From NCBI GenBank assembly GCA_035525495.1, contig DATLED010000091.1, positions 1-64,000 on the forward strand: DNA of 64,000 nucleotides. The letters run 5' to 3'. The notes under the pieces are model-generated. The model saw only the letters and a program-made list of their open reading frames with translations, did not search any database and was not told where the DNA came from. Position 1 is the first letter of the stretch, and each line of letters opens with the position of its first letter. Made by a program: the position numbers and the translations under genes. This document shows positions 23,653 to 31,922 of the stretch, piece after piece. The stretch is from DATLED01 sp035525495. Lineage in GTDB: Bacteria > Actinomycetota > Acidimicrobiia > Acidimicrobiales > CADCTF01.

Positions 23653-24383
23653 CAGCGGAGGCGCTCGTCGCGGACGATCTCGCCGTCGCGCATGGTGATG
23701 CGTCGTTCCGCAGAGGCGCCGATCCCCTCGTCGTGGGTGACCAGGATCAAGGTGAGCCCGTCGCGATGGAGCTCGTCCAGCATCGCCATGACCTGCGCCG
23801 CCGTCTCCGAGTCGAGGTTCCCCGTCGGCTCGTCGGCCCAGACGACCTTCGGCCGGCCGGCGAGCGCGCGGGCGATCGTGACGCGCTGCTGTTCACCGCC
23901 GGAGAGCTCGGTAGGTCGATGGTTGAGCCGGTTTCCGAGGCCCACCCGATCAAGGGTGTCGATGGCCGCTTGGCGCGCGTCCTTGGCGGGTGCGCCCGCC
24001 AGGAGCAACGGGAGCTCGACGTTCTCCGTCGACGTGAACACCGGGATGAGGTTGAACGCCTGGAAGATGAAGCCCATCGTCGAGGCCCGGTGCTTGGTGC
24101 GCCGCGCATCGGACATCTCCTGGATGTTCTCGCCGTCGATCACGACCGCGCCTTCGTCGATGTCGTCGAGTCCCGAGAGGCAGTTCAGGAGCGTCGTCTT
24201 GCCGGAGCCGGAAGCGCCCATGACGGCGACGAACTCCCCGCTCGCGACGTCGAGGTCGACGCCCTTGAGGGCGTCCACGGACTCCGCTCCGGTCTTGTAG
24301 ATCTTGCGCACGCCCGTCGCCGCGAGGAGCGGCGATCGATTCGGCGACGAGCTGCTCACGGAGGCTTCGGCCAGGGCGGTCAC
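23652..24383 (-). CDS. ABC transporter ATPase, MacB/LolD type
   Basis: A 243-aa nucleotide-binding subunit: Walker A GASGSGKTTLLN, Q-loop FIFQAFNLIPVFT, signature LSGGEQQRVTIARAL, Walker B VVWADEPTGNLD, and switch LVTHDEG. The phrases 'NLIPVFTSTENVELPLLLAG' and 'ADEPTGNLDSE' are typical of the MacB/LolD subfamily paired with FtsX-like permeases. It precedes and overlaps the permease gene and powers it from the cytoplasmic side. A Ser/Ala-rich N-terminal extension of about 18 residues precedes the conserved domain. Confidence 0.93.
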   Translation of the reverse strand: MTALAEASVSSSSPNRSPLLAATGVRKIYKTGAESVDALKGVDLDVASGEFVAVMGASGSGKTTLLNCLSGLDDIDEGAVVIDGENIQEMSDARRTKHRASTMGFIFQAFNLIPVFTSTENVELPLLLAGAPAKDARQAAIDTLDRVGLGNRLNHRPTELSGGEQQRVTIARALAGRPKVVWADEPTGNLDSETAAQVMAMLDELHRDGLTLILVTHDEGIGASAERRITMRDGEIVRDERLR

Positions 24384-24427
24384 GGCGGTGAACGGTAGTT
24401 GACGAGGCCGTCAGCTCGCCCGGCAAA

Positions 24428-26140
24428 TCACCGTCTGCGCGGCACCGGGAGGCTGAGGCGGAAGTCGGCTCCACCGCCGGGAACCTGCTCGTACCAGACC
24501 CGTCCGCCCATGGCTTCGACGAGGCCTTTCACGAGCGACAGCCCGAGACCCGTCCCGCGAGAGCGGTCGCGGTCGCGTCGCGCCAACAAGCGGAGGCGGT
24601 TGAACAGGCTCGGCACCAGAGCCGAGGGCACGCCGCTCCCGTGGTCGATGACGGCGAGCTCGACCGACCCGTCCTTGCCGACCTCGGCGGCACGGATCTC
24701 GATCGGCGGCGAACCGTACGCGAGGGCGTTCTCGACGAGGTTTCCTATGACCTGTTCGAGCCGGCGCGGGTCGGCGAGCACCTGGAGCTCTGCCGGGATG
24801 TCGACGACGACGACCTCCGCAGGGTCGACCGTCGCCAGCGTCGCTTCGACCGAGGAGAGGAGGTCGACGGGACGCAGGCTCAGGAGCAACGACTGCGCTT
24901 CGAGGCGGCTGATGTCGTACAGGTCGTCGGCGAGGCGCGACATCCGCTCCGCCTGCAGTCGGACGGCCGATCCCATGCGCTTGATGCGGTCGTCGGAGAG
25001 CTCGTCGGCATGGGCCTCGAGGGTCGCGCCGAGACCGAGGACGGTCGTGAGCGGCTGGCGCAGGTCGTAGGTCATGAGCGCCAGGAACTCGTTCTTGTCG
25101 GCCTCGAGGTCGCGGGCCGTGGTGACATCGCGGACGACCCCTTGGAATCCCACTGCAGCATCGTCGCGATGGCGGGCGGTCGTGCGGATCTCGAGGATGC
25201 GCCGGACTCCGTCCGGGCGGAAGACCACGAGCTCGATCCGACGCGGCCCACCTGGCGGTTCGCTCAGCAAGGGCGCCACCGAGCCGCTGCCTTCCGGCGG
25301 AACGATGACGTCGCTCAAGCGGGCGCCGACGAGCTCGTCGGCGGCGCGACCGAGGATGAACGCGAGCGAGGGGTTGACGTACTGGAGGCAGCCATCGAGG
25401 TCGGCCTCGTACACGCCGTCCGACGAGTGCTCGACGACGTGCTCGTAACGCGCCTTCTGCTCGGCTTCACGACCGACGACGGCCGACCAGTAACCCTGCG
25501 CGATCGAGTCGGTGAGCCGGTCCATCGCCGGCAGGACGCGCGTCAGCAGCAGCGCCAAAGGGAGGCTCCAGTGCCGACCCCGCTCGTCCGCCAGCTCGAC
25601 CGCCGTCTGCACGACGAGGTCGCGGCTGATGCGCAGGACGAGGAGGAGCTCTGGCAGCGGCGAACCCGACCACGCCGCCGCCGCGCCGACCTCCTGGAGG
25701 TCCTCCGTCAGCGCCTCGTCGACCTCGGCGCCTTGGCTCGCGACGGCGAGGATCGCTTCGAACCGCGCCTTCGCCTGCTCGGCGAACCGGCTCCGCGCAC
25801 GGGCGTCCCAATCTTCGGCGTCCGGGAACACCCCGAGGAAGATCTCGAGCGCCCGCTGGGCCATGTTGGCGGCGCGACCGTCGAGAGCTTCGAGAAGATC
25901 GTCGGCGTCGGCGCTCCCGGACTCGGTCAACAGCAGGTTGCCCGACCCGTTGTCGGCGTTGCGGGCGATGAACGCCTTGACGTCGCTCAGGGGGAACACG
26001 GGTCCGGCAGGGCTGGACCCTCCGGGCGCGAGGTACCCCGCGGCGACGAGCGACTTGACCGTCGCGACCGGCAGCTCGAGCATGCGCGCGACATCGCCGA
26101 GCGGCAGGAGGTTCGGCTTGTCGGTGCTGCGCGAGCTCAT
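24428..26140 (-). CDS. HTH-PAS histidine-kinase-like protein lacking the phospho-His
   Basis: This 570-aa protein has an unusual order of domains. Residues 10-62 are an excisionase/MerR-like helix-turn-helix (LGDVARMLELPVATVKSLVA). Residues about 80-220 are a helical region. Residues about 230-345 are a PAS domain (HSSDGVYEADLDGCLQYVNP, VGFQGVVRDVT). The kinase part follows, with an N box (EQVIGNLVENALAYG), G1 (VIDHGSGVP) and G2 (GTGLGLSLVKGLVEAMGG). In the dimerisation helix the expected S-H-E-L is T-Y-D-L, so the phospho-acceptor is Tyr358. It cannot be a conventional sensor kinase; it may be an ATP-binding, DNA-binding sensor. No adjacent response regulator is present. Confidence 0.85.
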   Translation of the reverse strand: MSSRSTDKPNLLPLGDVARMLELPVATVKSLVAAGYLAPGGSSPAGPVFPLSDVKAFIARNADNGSGNLLLTESGSADADDLLEALDGRAANMAQRALEIFLGVFPDAEDWDARARSRFAEQAKARFEAILAVASQGAEVDEALTEDLQEVGAAAAWSGSPLPELLLVLRISRDLVVQTAVELADERGRHWSLPLALLLTRVLPAMDRLTDSIAQGYWSAVVGREAEQKARYEHVVEHSSDGVYEADLDGCLQYVNPSLAFILGRAADELVGARLSDVIVPPEGSGSVAPLLSEPPGGPRRIELVVFRPDGVRRILEIRTTARHRDDAAVGFQGVVRDVTTARDLEADKNEFLALMTYDLRQPLTTVLGLGATLEAHADELSDDRIKRMGSAVRLQAERMSRLADDLYDISRLEAQSLLLSLRPVDLLSSVEATLATVDPAEVVVVDIPAELQVLADPRRLEQVIGNLVENALAYGSPPIEIRAAEVGKDGSVELAVIDHGSGVPSALVPSLFNRLRLLARRDRDRSRGTGLGLSLVKGLVEAMGGRVWYEQVPGGGADFRLSLPVPRRR

Positions 26141-26293
26141 GACGGAGGAGTACTTCGACGCCGGAGGACGGTCACCTACCTGCGCAAAGGGATTGCCGGT
26201 CGTGACCCACGGACATGACGAGCCCGTCTCCGGGGCCCGGTCGCTGAGGGGGGCGTCAGACGAAGTCCAAGACGACGACCGAGAGCCTCGGCA

Positions 26294-27100
26294 TCACGCT
26301 CGCTGCCACATCGTCGAAACTTCCCCGGGGTCGACCGCCGTCGCTCGTCCGTCGGCGACGAGCTTCTGGAGGTGCGCCCAGAGCGAGGCCGTGGCGACCG
26401 TGTGGCGGGCCGGGTCGACGTCGTCGTAGGCGATCGGGAGGAGGTCGGCGACGGTGACCGGTCCGCCCGCCGCGGCGAGCGCAGCTGCAACCTTCTCCTC
26501 GCGGGCCCGCCGGTGTTCGAGGTACTCGTCGATCTTGGCGATCGGGTCCGTGACCAGACTGCCGTGCCCGGGAGCGATCGCTTCGACGCCGAGGCCGCGG
26601 ACGAGGCGGAGGGACGCGAAGTACGTCGCCATGTCCCCGTCCGGCGGCGAGATGACGACGGTCGATCCGTTCATGATGTGGTCGCCCGAGAACAGCAGCC
26701 GCTCCTCCTCCAACAGGTAACACAGGTGGTTGCCGGCGTGGCCCGGCGTGTGGACTGCTCGCAGCGTGAACTCGTCGGCGTCGATCACGTGACCGTCGGG
26801 GATCGATGCGTCAGGGTCGAAGCCCTCGCGTGGCTCGAAGCCGAGCACGAGGACGTCGGGGCGCAGTCGTCGACGCAGTGGTTCCGCGCCCGGCGAGTGG
26901 TCCGGATGGGTGTGGGTGACGACGATCCACTTGATCCGATCGCCACCCGCGGCCGCGATGGCGTCGAGGTGCTCCGGCTGGTCTGGCCCGGGGTCGATGA
27001 CGACGATCTCGCCGTGGCCGACGAGGTAGGTGTTGGTGCCCGGGCCCGTCATCATCCCGGGGTTCGGACAGGTGATGCGGCGCACGCGCCTGGACAGCAC
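26294..27100 (-). CDS. Metallo-beta-lactamase-fold hydrolase
   Basis: The 268-aa protein has the MBL zinc motif THTHPDHSPGA, the later His in HTPGHAGN and SGDHIMNGS, and APGHGSLV, followed by a C-terminal winged-helix-like domain (LAAAGGPVTVADLLPIAYDD). This is the arrangement of the LACTB2-like group, which includes endoribonucleases and thioester hydrolases. The start is a GTG at 27100; the conserved NPGMMTGPGTNTYLVG begins about 12 residues later. It follows the Nudix gene by 25 nt and resembles the Rv3677c-type hydrolase of mycobacteria. Confidence 0.85.
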   Translation of the reverse strand: MLSRRVRRITCPNPGMMTGPGTNTYLVGHGEIVVIDPGPDQPEHLDAIAAAGGDRIKWIVVTHTHPDHSPGAEPLRRRLRPDVLVLGFEPREGFDPDASIPDGHVIDADEFTLRAVHTPGHAGNHLCYLLEEERLLFSGDHIMNGSTVVISPPDGDMATYFASLRLVRGLGVEAIAPGHGSLVTDPIAKIDEYLEHRRAREEKVAAALAAAGGPVTVADLLPIAYDDVDPARHTVATASLWAHLQKLVADGRATAVDPGEVSTMWQRA

Positions 27101-27125
27101 GACGGGGATCCCGTCGGTCGTGATG

Positions 27126-27995
27126 TCAGCGATGCGTCGGCCCCCCGGCCCGTCCGGGCATCGGCATGCCCTCGGGGATCGCTGACAGGGCGTCGCCGTA
27201 CCCGGGGTCGTCGGGGAGCAGGATGCGCGTGCCTCCCTCGTCGTGGACGATGCGGGGCAGGATCGCCGGGACCTCGCTGATCGTCCGGGCGTGGGCGAGC
27301 AGGTCGGCGCTGCGATCGAAGCGGCCGATCGCCATCAGGTTCCGGATCGTGGGGAAGATGAGGTCGAGCTCGCCGGCGGCGTGACGGTCGAGGGCGTCCT
27401 GGGGCCGCACCCAGAGGTTGGCGATCGTCTCGCGGTCGTCGTGCAAGGGGACCTGCTCGGGCGGGGCGGCCGCGACGAAGAAGCGGGTGTCGTAGCGGCG
27501 GGGCGGTCCTTCCGGGGTGATCCAGTGCGAGAAGTAGTGGATCCGGTCCACGTCGAGGCGGAGGCCCTCCTCCTCGCAGATCTCGATGAGCCGGCGCTCG
27601 CCGTGGTCGACGGCATGGCGGTGCCGGTTGAACCGCTCGGCCGTGGTGGCATCGGCGAACGAGATGACGTCGTCGGTCTCGCCGCCCCCAGGTACGGCGA
27701 GCAGGACGCCGGCCTCCTCGAAGCACTCGCGGACCGCCGCGACCCAGAAGGCCAGGCCGCCCCCGTCGATGCCGAGCTGCTCACTGGCGGCGGCGTCGGT
27801 GCGTCCCTCGCAGATGCGCTCGAGGTCGGCGTGACGGTCCGCCTCGTCGACGGCCCCGCCGGGGAAGACGTAGGCGCCACCCACGAAGTCGGAGTTCAGG
27901 TTGCGGCGGAGCATGAACACCTCCATGCCGCCGCTGCCGTGCGCGTCCCGCACGAGCATGACCGTGGCTGCGTCGCGGACGGCGACGTCCGGCAC
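27126..27995 (-). CDS. Nudix hydrolase with an interrupted Nudix box (NUDT19-like)
   Basis: The 289-aa protein has the Nudix elements FVGGAYVFPGGAVD and AAVRECFEEAGVLLAV, separated by an insertion of about 40 residues, as in NUDT19 and related CoA diphosphatases. It should cleave a nucleoside diphosphate linked to another moiety such as CoA. The GTG start directly follows the stop of a possible 34-codon leader frame. It is followed by the MBL hydrolase gene, and a pair of similar genes occurs in the mycobacterial Rv3672c-Rv3677c neighbourhood. Confidence 0.85.
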   Translation of the reverse strand: MPDVAVRDAATVMLVRDAHGSGGMEVFMLRRNLNSDFVGGAYVFPGGAVDEADRHADLERICEGRTDAAASEQLGIDGGGLAFWVAAVRECFEEAGVLLAVPGGGETDDVISFADATTAERFNRHRHAVDHGERRLIEICEEEGLRLDVDRIHYFSHWITPEGPPRRYDTRFFVAAAPPEQVPLHDDRETIANLWVRPQDALDRHAAGELDLIFPTIRNLMAIGRFDRSADLLAHARTISEVPAILPRIVHDEGGTRILLPDDPGYGDALSAIPEGMPMPGRAGGPTHR

Positions 27996-28100
27996 CTAGA
28001 ACCGCTCCTGGTGGACCCCGGCTCGTGCCGGTCCCGCTTGGACGAGGACGGACCGCGCGACGAGGGGAACCAGGAACGGGAGCGCCAACGCCGCGAGCAC
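27996..28100 (-). CDS. Possible 34-aa hydrophobic leader peptide
   Basis: A GTG at 28100 opens a 34-codon frame (VLAALALPFLVPLVARSVLV, then a short Arg/Gly tail) ending in TAG directly before the GTG of the Nudix gene (TAGGTG). A GGAGCGG sequence inside its end would serve as the ribosome-binding site of that gene. Its start lies in the short gap before a divergent gene. It may be a small membrane peptide, a translation leader, or chance. Confidence 0.3.
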   Translation of the reverse strand: MLAALALPFLVPLVARSVLVQAGPARAGVHQERF

Positions 28101-28155
28101 GGGGCGAGCGTACCCGTGCCCCCAGCGCGGCTCAGCCGCCCCTACTGTGGGGTCG

Positions 28156-29115
28156 ATGGCGCTGCGGACCCGGGACCGGGACACCGACGACACGATTCCC
28201 GTGTTCGACCAGGACTACCGCCCGCCGCCGTGGCGGGAACGGCTCGTCCCGAAGACCGTGCTCGGCATCTCGATGCTGATCCTGGCCACGGCCATCGGCT
28301 CCGCCTTCAGCGGGACGATCCTCTACGCCTACTACGACTACCGACTGAGCTCGAACGAGGACCGGATTCAGAGCTTCACCGGCAACTTCGACCAGCGGTT
28401 CGAGACGGCGCTGGACACGATCGCCGCCGAGCGGGAGTCGGCCAAGGCGGAGGTCCGCAAGGAGCTCGAGCCCATCAAGAAGATCCGCGCCGAGGGAGAG
28501 ACCCTCGAGGCGTTGGTGAAGAAGGTGCAGCCGTCGATCTGGTTCGTGTCCACGTTGGACGAGGCAGGGCAGCCATCGGTCGGTTCGGCCTTCGTCGTCG
28601 CCTCGGACAGCGAGCAGAGCCTGATGCTCACGTCGTACAACACGGTGCGGGCGGCGACGCGCGCGCCCGGTCCGCCGGTGAAGATCCGCAAGGGCGACCA
28701 GGAGCTGGCGGCCACGCTGTACACGTGGCAGGAGAACAAGGACCTGGCGCTGCTGATCGTGAAGAAGGGCGGGATCCCGAAGCTGCCGTTCGCCGGCAAG
28801 GAGCCCGTGCTGAAGACGGGCGAGCGGATCTTCGCCGTCTCCGGTCTGGGCGCGGCGGGCGGTGCCATCTCGCAGGGATTCGTGGCCGACGTCTCCTCGG
28901 CCGGCATCCAGCACGATGCGGCGATCGGCTCGTCCTTCCAGGGCGGGCCGCTGATCAACGACAAGGGCGAGGTGCTGGCCGTCGGCTCGCGGGCGTACGC
29001 GCCGCTGGGGTTCGGGACCGACGCGGTGTTCTTCGGTGTCCCGATCCGGACGTCGTGCGAGAAGGTGCTGAAGTGCCCCGACGGCGCCGAGCCGTCCGCC
29101 GGGAGCAAGCCCTAG
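28156..29115 (+). CDS. Membrane-anchored trypsin-fold pseudoprotease
   Basis: A 319-aa protein with one membrane helix (residues about 34-58, VLGISMLILATAIGSAFSGT), a charged coiled coil (residues about 65-125), then a trypsin/HtrA-like domain outside the membrane. The catalytic triad is broken: the His of the usual L-T-x-x-H motif is Asn162 (MLTSYNTV), Asp196 remains in KDLALLIV, and the Ser of GNSGGPL is Gln262 (GSSFQGGPLIN). A proteolytic role is therefore excluded by known chemistry; a binding or signalling role is likely. In position and build it resembles MarP-like actinobacterial membrane proteases. The ATG at 28156 is preferred over a GTG at 28147. Confidence 0.8.
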   Translation: MALRTRDRDTDDTIPVFDQDYRPPPWRERLVPKTVLGISMLILATAIGSAFSGTILYAYYDYRLSSNEDRIQSFTGNFDQRFETALDTIAAERESAKAEVRKELEPIKKIRAEGETLEALVKKVQPSIWFVSTLDEAGQPSVGSAFVVASDSEQSLMLTSYNTVRAATRAPGPPVKIRKGDQELAATLYTWQENKDLALLIVKKGGIPKLPFAGKEPVLKTGERIFAVSGLGAAGGAISQGFVADVSSAGIQHDAAIGSSFQGGPLINDKGEVLAVGSRAYAPLGFGTDAVFFGVPIRTSCEKVLKCPDGAEPSAGSKP

Positions 29116-29184
29116 ACCGTCGCTGCGCCTTCATCACTCGGTCGACCGCCGCATGTGGAGCCGAACGGATTGAAGGACGAGGGA

Positions 29185-31578
29185 TCAGGGTCGGAGGATG
29201 CCGCCCGAGGTGGTGGTGGTCGTCGACCCCGGCGGTCGGGTGGTCGTCGTCGACGACGTCGATGACGTCGACGAGGACCCGCCGGCGGGGGCCGTCGTCG
29301 TCGGAGAGGCGGGCGGCGCCTCGGCCGTCGGTGCGGGCGGTCCGACGATGTAGGGGCCGCCCATCCCGGTCCCCGACGGCTTTCGCGGCGCGCCCGGGTC
29401 GATCCCCGTCCGCGCCGCCTTCGAGAGCTTGTCCGTGATGATCTTGATCGGCGCCGGCTCCGAGAACTCCGTGACGGGCACGTCCTTGACGGCTTCGCTC
29501 ATGAACGCCTTCCACGTCTTGGCCGGCAGGCACCCGCCGGTCATCGGCGCGCAGCCCTTGACCGAGCGCATCGGGATTGGCTCGTCCCGGTAGCCCACCC
29601 AGATGGCCGTCGAGAGCGTCGGCGTGTACCCGACGAACCACGAGTTCTTGCTCGCCTGCGAGGTGCCCGTCTTCCCTGCCGCCGGACGGCCGATGTTGGC
29701 GCGCGTGCCGGTCCCACCGCTGATGACGCCCTTCAACACGTCGGTGACGTTGTCGGCCACGACCTCATCGATCGCCCGCACCGGCTCACGCCGTCGGTTG
29801 TCCTCCAACACGTTGCCCTCGCGGTCCTCGACCCGGACGATGGGCGTCGTGTCCTGCCGCAGGCCCCGGTTGGCGAACACGCCGTACGCCGACGCCATCT
29901 CCAGGGGCGACAGGTCGAGGACGCCGAGGGCGAACGTGCCGGAGCACGTCTGCACCTGCGGTGAGTACCACGCGGAGGTGACGCCGAGCTTCTTCGCCAT
30001 CTCCGCCGTCTGCTTGCACCCCACGTCCCGCACGAGCTGCGCGTACACGGTGTTGATCGACTTGTGCGTCGCCGTTCGGAGGTCGGCGCTGCCGTAGGAC
30101 GCGCCCTCGTAGTTGCCGATCGTGCAGTCGAAGTTCGGCGTCGGCTTGCACTCGGTCGCGGGGAGGCGGAACTGGTTCGGCGCGGGGTAGACCTTCGTCG
30201 GCTGCACGCCCTGCTCGAAGGCGGTGGCGAGCACGAACGGCTTGAACGATGAACCCGGCTGACGTCCGGTGCCGCCGCTCATCGCGTACTTCCCTTCCTC
30301 GGCGAGCGGCCAGCACGTCGCCTCGACATCGACGGGAACGCCGTCCTTCGGCCGCACGCCGGGAGCCGACAGGTCGGCGTCGCAACCGCCGAGGGCCAAA
30401 TTGACCTTGGCGCCAGGGTCCGTGGCGTTGAAGTCGCGTCCTCCGATCAGCGCCTTGACGAAGCCGGTCTGCGGCTCGACCGCCACCATCGCCATCTCCA
30501 GCGGCGTCGGCTGCCCGGCCAACTTCCCCTTGGTGATCTTCGACGGCGGCGCACCCTTGATGGCCTCGGACACCGCCTTCTGCGCCTCGGCTTGGACCTT
30601 GGGGTCGAGCGTCGTCTGGATGCGCAGGCCGCCGGTCTCCACCTTCTTCTCGCCGTACTTCCCCTTCAGGTACTTCTCGACGTAGTCCATGAAGTAGGGG
30701 TAGTTGGTGGGCGGCGACTGCGCCTGGAACACCGTGGTGTGCGGCGTCGGCGGCTCGGGCGAGGACCCTTCCACCCAGATGATCTGACCAATCGCCTCGT
30801 CGAACTGCGCTTGGGTGAGGTAGCCCTCGTCGAGCATGTGCCGCAGGACGAGCTGGCGCTTGCCCTCGGCGAGCAGCGTTCCGTTGGTTCCGCCCTCGCC
30901 TCTGCCGCGCGGCTCGTACCGGCTGGGCGCAGGGATGAGGCCGGCGAGCATCGCCGCCTCGGAGATCGTGATCTGGCTGACCGGCTTGCGGAAGTAGGTC
31001 TCGGACGCGGCGCCGACGCCGTAGGCGCCGTTCCCGAGCGACACCGAGTCGAGGTACTTGAAGAGGATGTCGTCCTTGTCGAACTGGCGATCGAGTTGGC
31101 TCGCGATGATCGCCTCCCGCACCTTGCGGGTGAGCGTGCGGTCCTTGTCGAGGTAGGTGTTCTTCACGTACTGCTGCGTGATCGTCGAACCGCCTTGGGC
31201 GATGCCGCGACCGCGAAGGTCCGCGTAGAGCGCACGGAAGCTGCCCCGCAGGTCGACGCCGCCGTGGGCGTAGAAGCTCCGGTCCTCCGACGCGATCACC
31301 GCCTGCTTCATGTGCAACGGGATGTCCGACGGGCGCACCGGGATCGACTGCTCGAACTCGCGGAACTGGCCGATCTCCTTGCCGTTCTGGTCGTAGACCC
31401 GGCTCACCTGTCCTGCCTCGATGGGCTTGGCCTCGGGGAGCTTCGCCGGGAGCGGCAGGAAGATGAACGAGCCGAGCACGACGACGGCGACGGTGATGGG
31501 GACCGCGGCCGAGGAGATGACGAAGATGGCGATGCTCCGGAAGACGAAGCGGAGGAGGGCGCGCACGGTCCGACTCAT
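29185..31578 (-). CDS. Class A penicillin-binding protein (transglycosylase/transpeptidase)
   Basis: The 797-aa bifunctional peptidoglycan synthase has a membrane helix at about residues 15-42, a GT51 glycosyltransferase with catalytic Glu98 in ASEDRSFYAHGGVD, STITQQYVKN and the RKVREAIIA motif, and a transpeptidase with the SxxK motif GSSFKPF, SINT as SxN, and KTGTSQ. The C-terminal 60 residues are a Pro/Thr/Ser-rich tail. It builds and cross-links glycan strands outside the cell membrane. Its start overlaps the stop of the Rieske gene (minus strand, ATGA). Location near whiB and the ArsA pair recalls ponA2 of mycobacteria. Confidence 0.95.
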   Translation of the reverse strand: MSRTVRALLRFVFRSIAIFVISSAAVPITVAVVVLGSFIFLPLPAKLPEAKPIEAGQVSRVYDQNGKEIGQFREFEQSIPVRPSDIPLHMKQAVIASEDRSFYAHGGVDLRGSFRALYADLRGRGIAQGGSTITQQYVKNTYLDKDRTLTRKVREAIIASQLDRQFDKDDILFKYLDSVSLGNGAYGVGAASETYFRKPVSQITISEAAMLAGLIPAPSRYEPRGRGEGGTNGTLLAEGKRQLVLRHMLDEGYLTQAQFDEAIGQIIWVEGSSPEPPTPHTTVFQAQSPPTNYPYFMDYVEKYLKGKYGEKKVETGGLRIQTTLDPKVQAEAQKAVSEAIKGAPPSKITKGKLAGQPTPLEMAMVAVEPQTGFVKALIGGRDFNATDPGAKVNLALGGCDADLSAPGVRPKDGVPVDVEATCWPLAEEGKYAMSGGTGRQPGSSFKPFVLATAFEQGVQPTKVYPAPNQFRLPATECKPTPNFDCTIGNYEGASYGSADLRTATHKSINTVYAQLVRDVGCKQTAEMAKKLGVTSAWYSPQVQTCSGTFALGVLDLSPLEMASAYGVFANRGLRQDTTPIVRVEDREGNVLEDNRRREPVRAIDEVVADNVTDVLKGVISGGTGTRANIGRPAAGKTGTSQASKNSWFVGYTPTLSTAIWVGYRDEPIPMRSVKGCAPMTGGCLPAKTWKAFMSEAVKDVPVTEFSEPAPIKIITDKLSKAARTGIDPGAPRKPSGTGMGGPYIVGPPAPTAEAPPASPTTTAPAGGSSSTSSTSSTTTTRPPGSTTTTTSGGILRP

Positions 31579-31904
31579 TCTCCCACGGGACCTTCGAGCG
31601 TCACCTGCACCTCACCAGCGTCGGTGACCCGGGATTCGTAGGTGCGGATGCCCGGCCGTTCACCGAAGGACGTGAGGTGGGCGCCGTCGCTGAGACGGTA
31701 GGTCCAGCCGTGCCACGGGCACATCACGTTGCCGTCGCGCACCGGCCCGCCGTCGAGGGGCGAGCCGACGTGGAGGCACTGGTTGTCGACCACGTGGACG
31801 CGTCCGTCGACGAGGAACACCGCGAGGTAGCGCCCCGCGGCCCGGGCCGGCCGCCCCCGTCCTTCGACCAGCTGGTCGACGCGGCAGAGGACGTGGTCGG
31901 GCAC
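31575..31904 (-). CDS. Small Rieske [2Fe-2S] ferredoxin-like protein
   Basis: The 109-aa protein contains both Rieske ligand pairs: C-x-H in QCLHVGSPLDGG and C-x2-H in CPWHGWTYRL. It lacks a membrane segment, so it resembles the soluble Rieske ferredoxins that feed or sense electrons. The GTG start at 31904 lies 18 bp from the divergent selA start; its GGAxxG-type ribosome-binding site is weak. It is upstream of the penicillin-binding protein gene and its stop overlaps that start (ATGA), implying coupled translation of a redox protein and a cell-wall enzyme, which is unusual. Confidence 0.85.
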   Translation of the reverse strand: MPDHVLCRVDQLVEGRGRPARAAGRYLAVFLVDGRVHVVDNQCLHVGSPLDGGPVRDGNVMCPWHGWTYRLSDGAHLTSFGERPGIRTYESRVTDAGEVQVTLEGPVGE

Positions 31905-31922
31905 GCCCGTAGTCTGCTCGTC

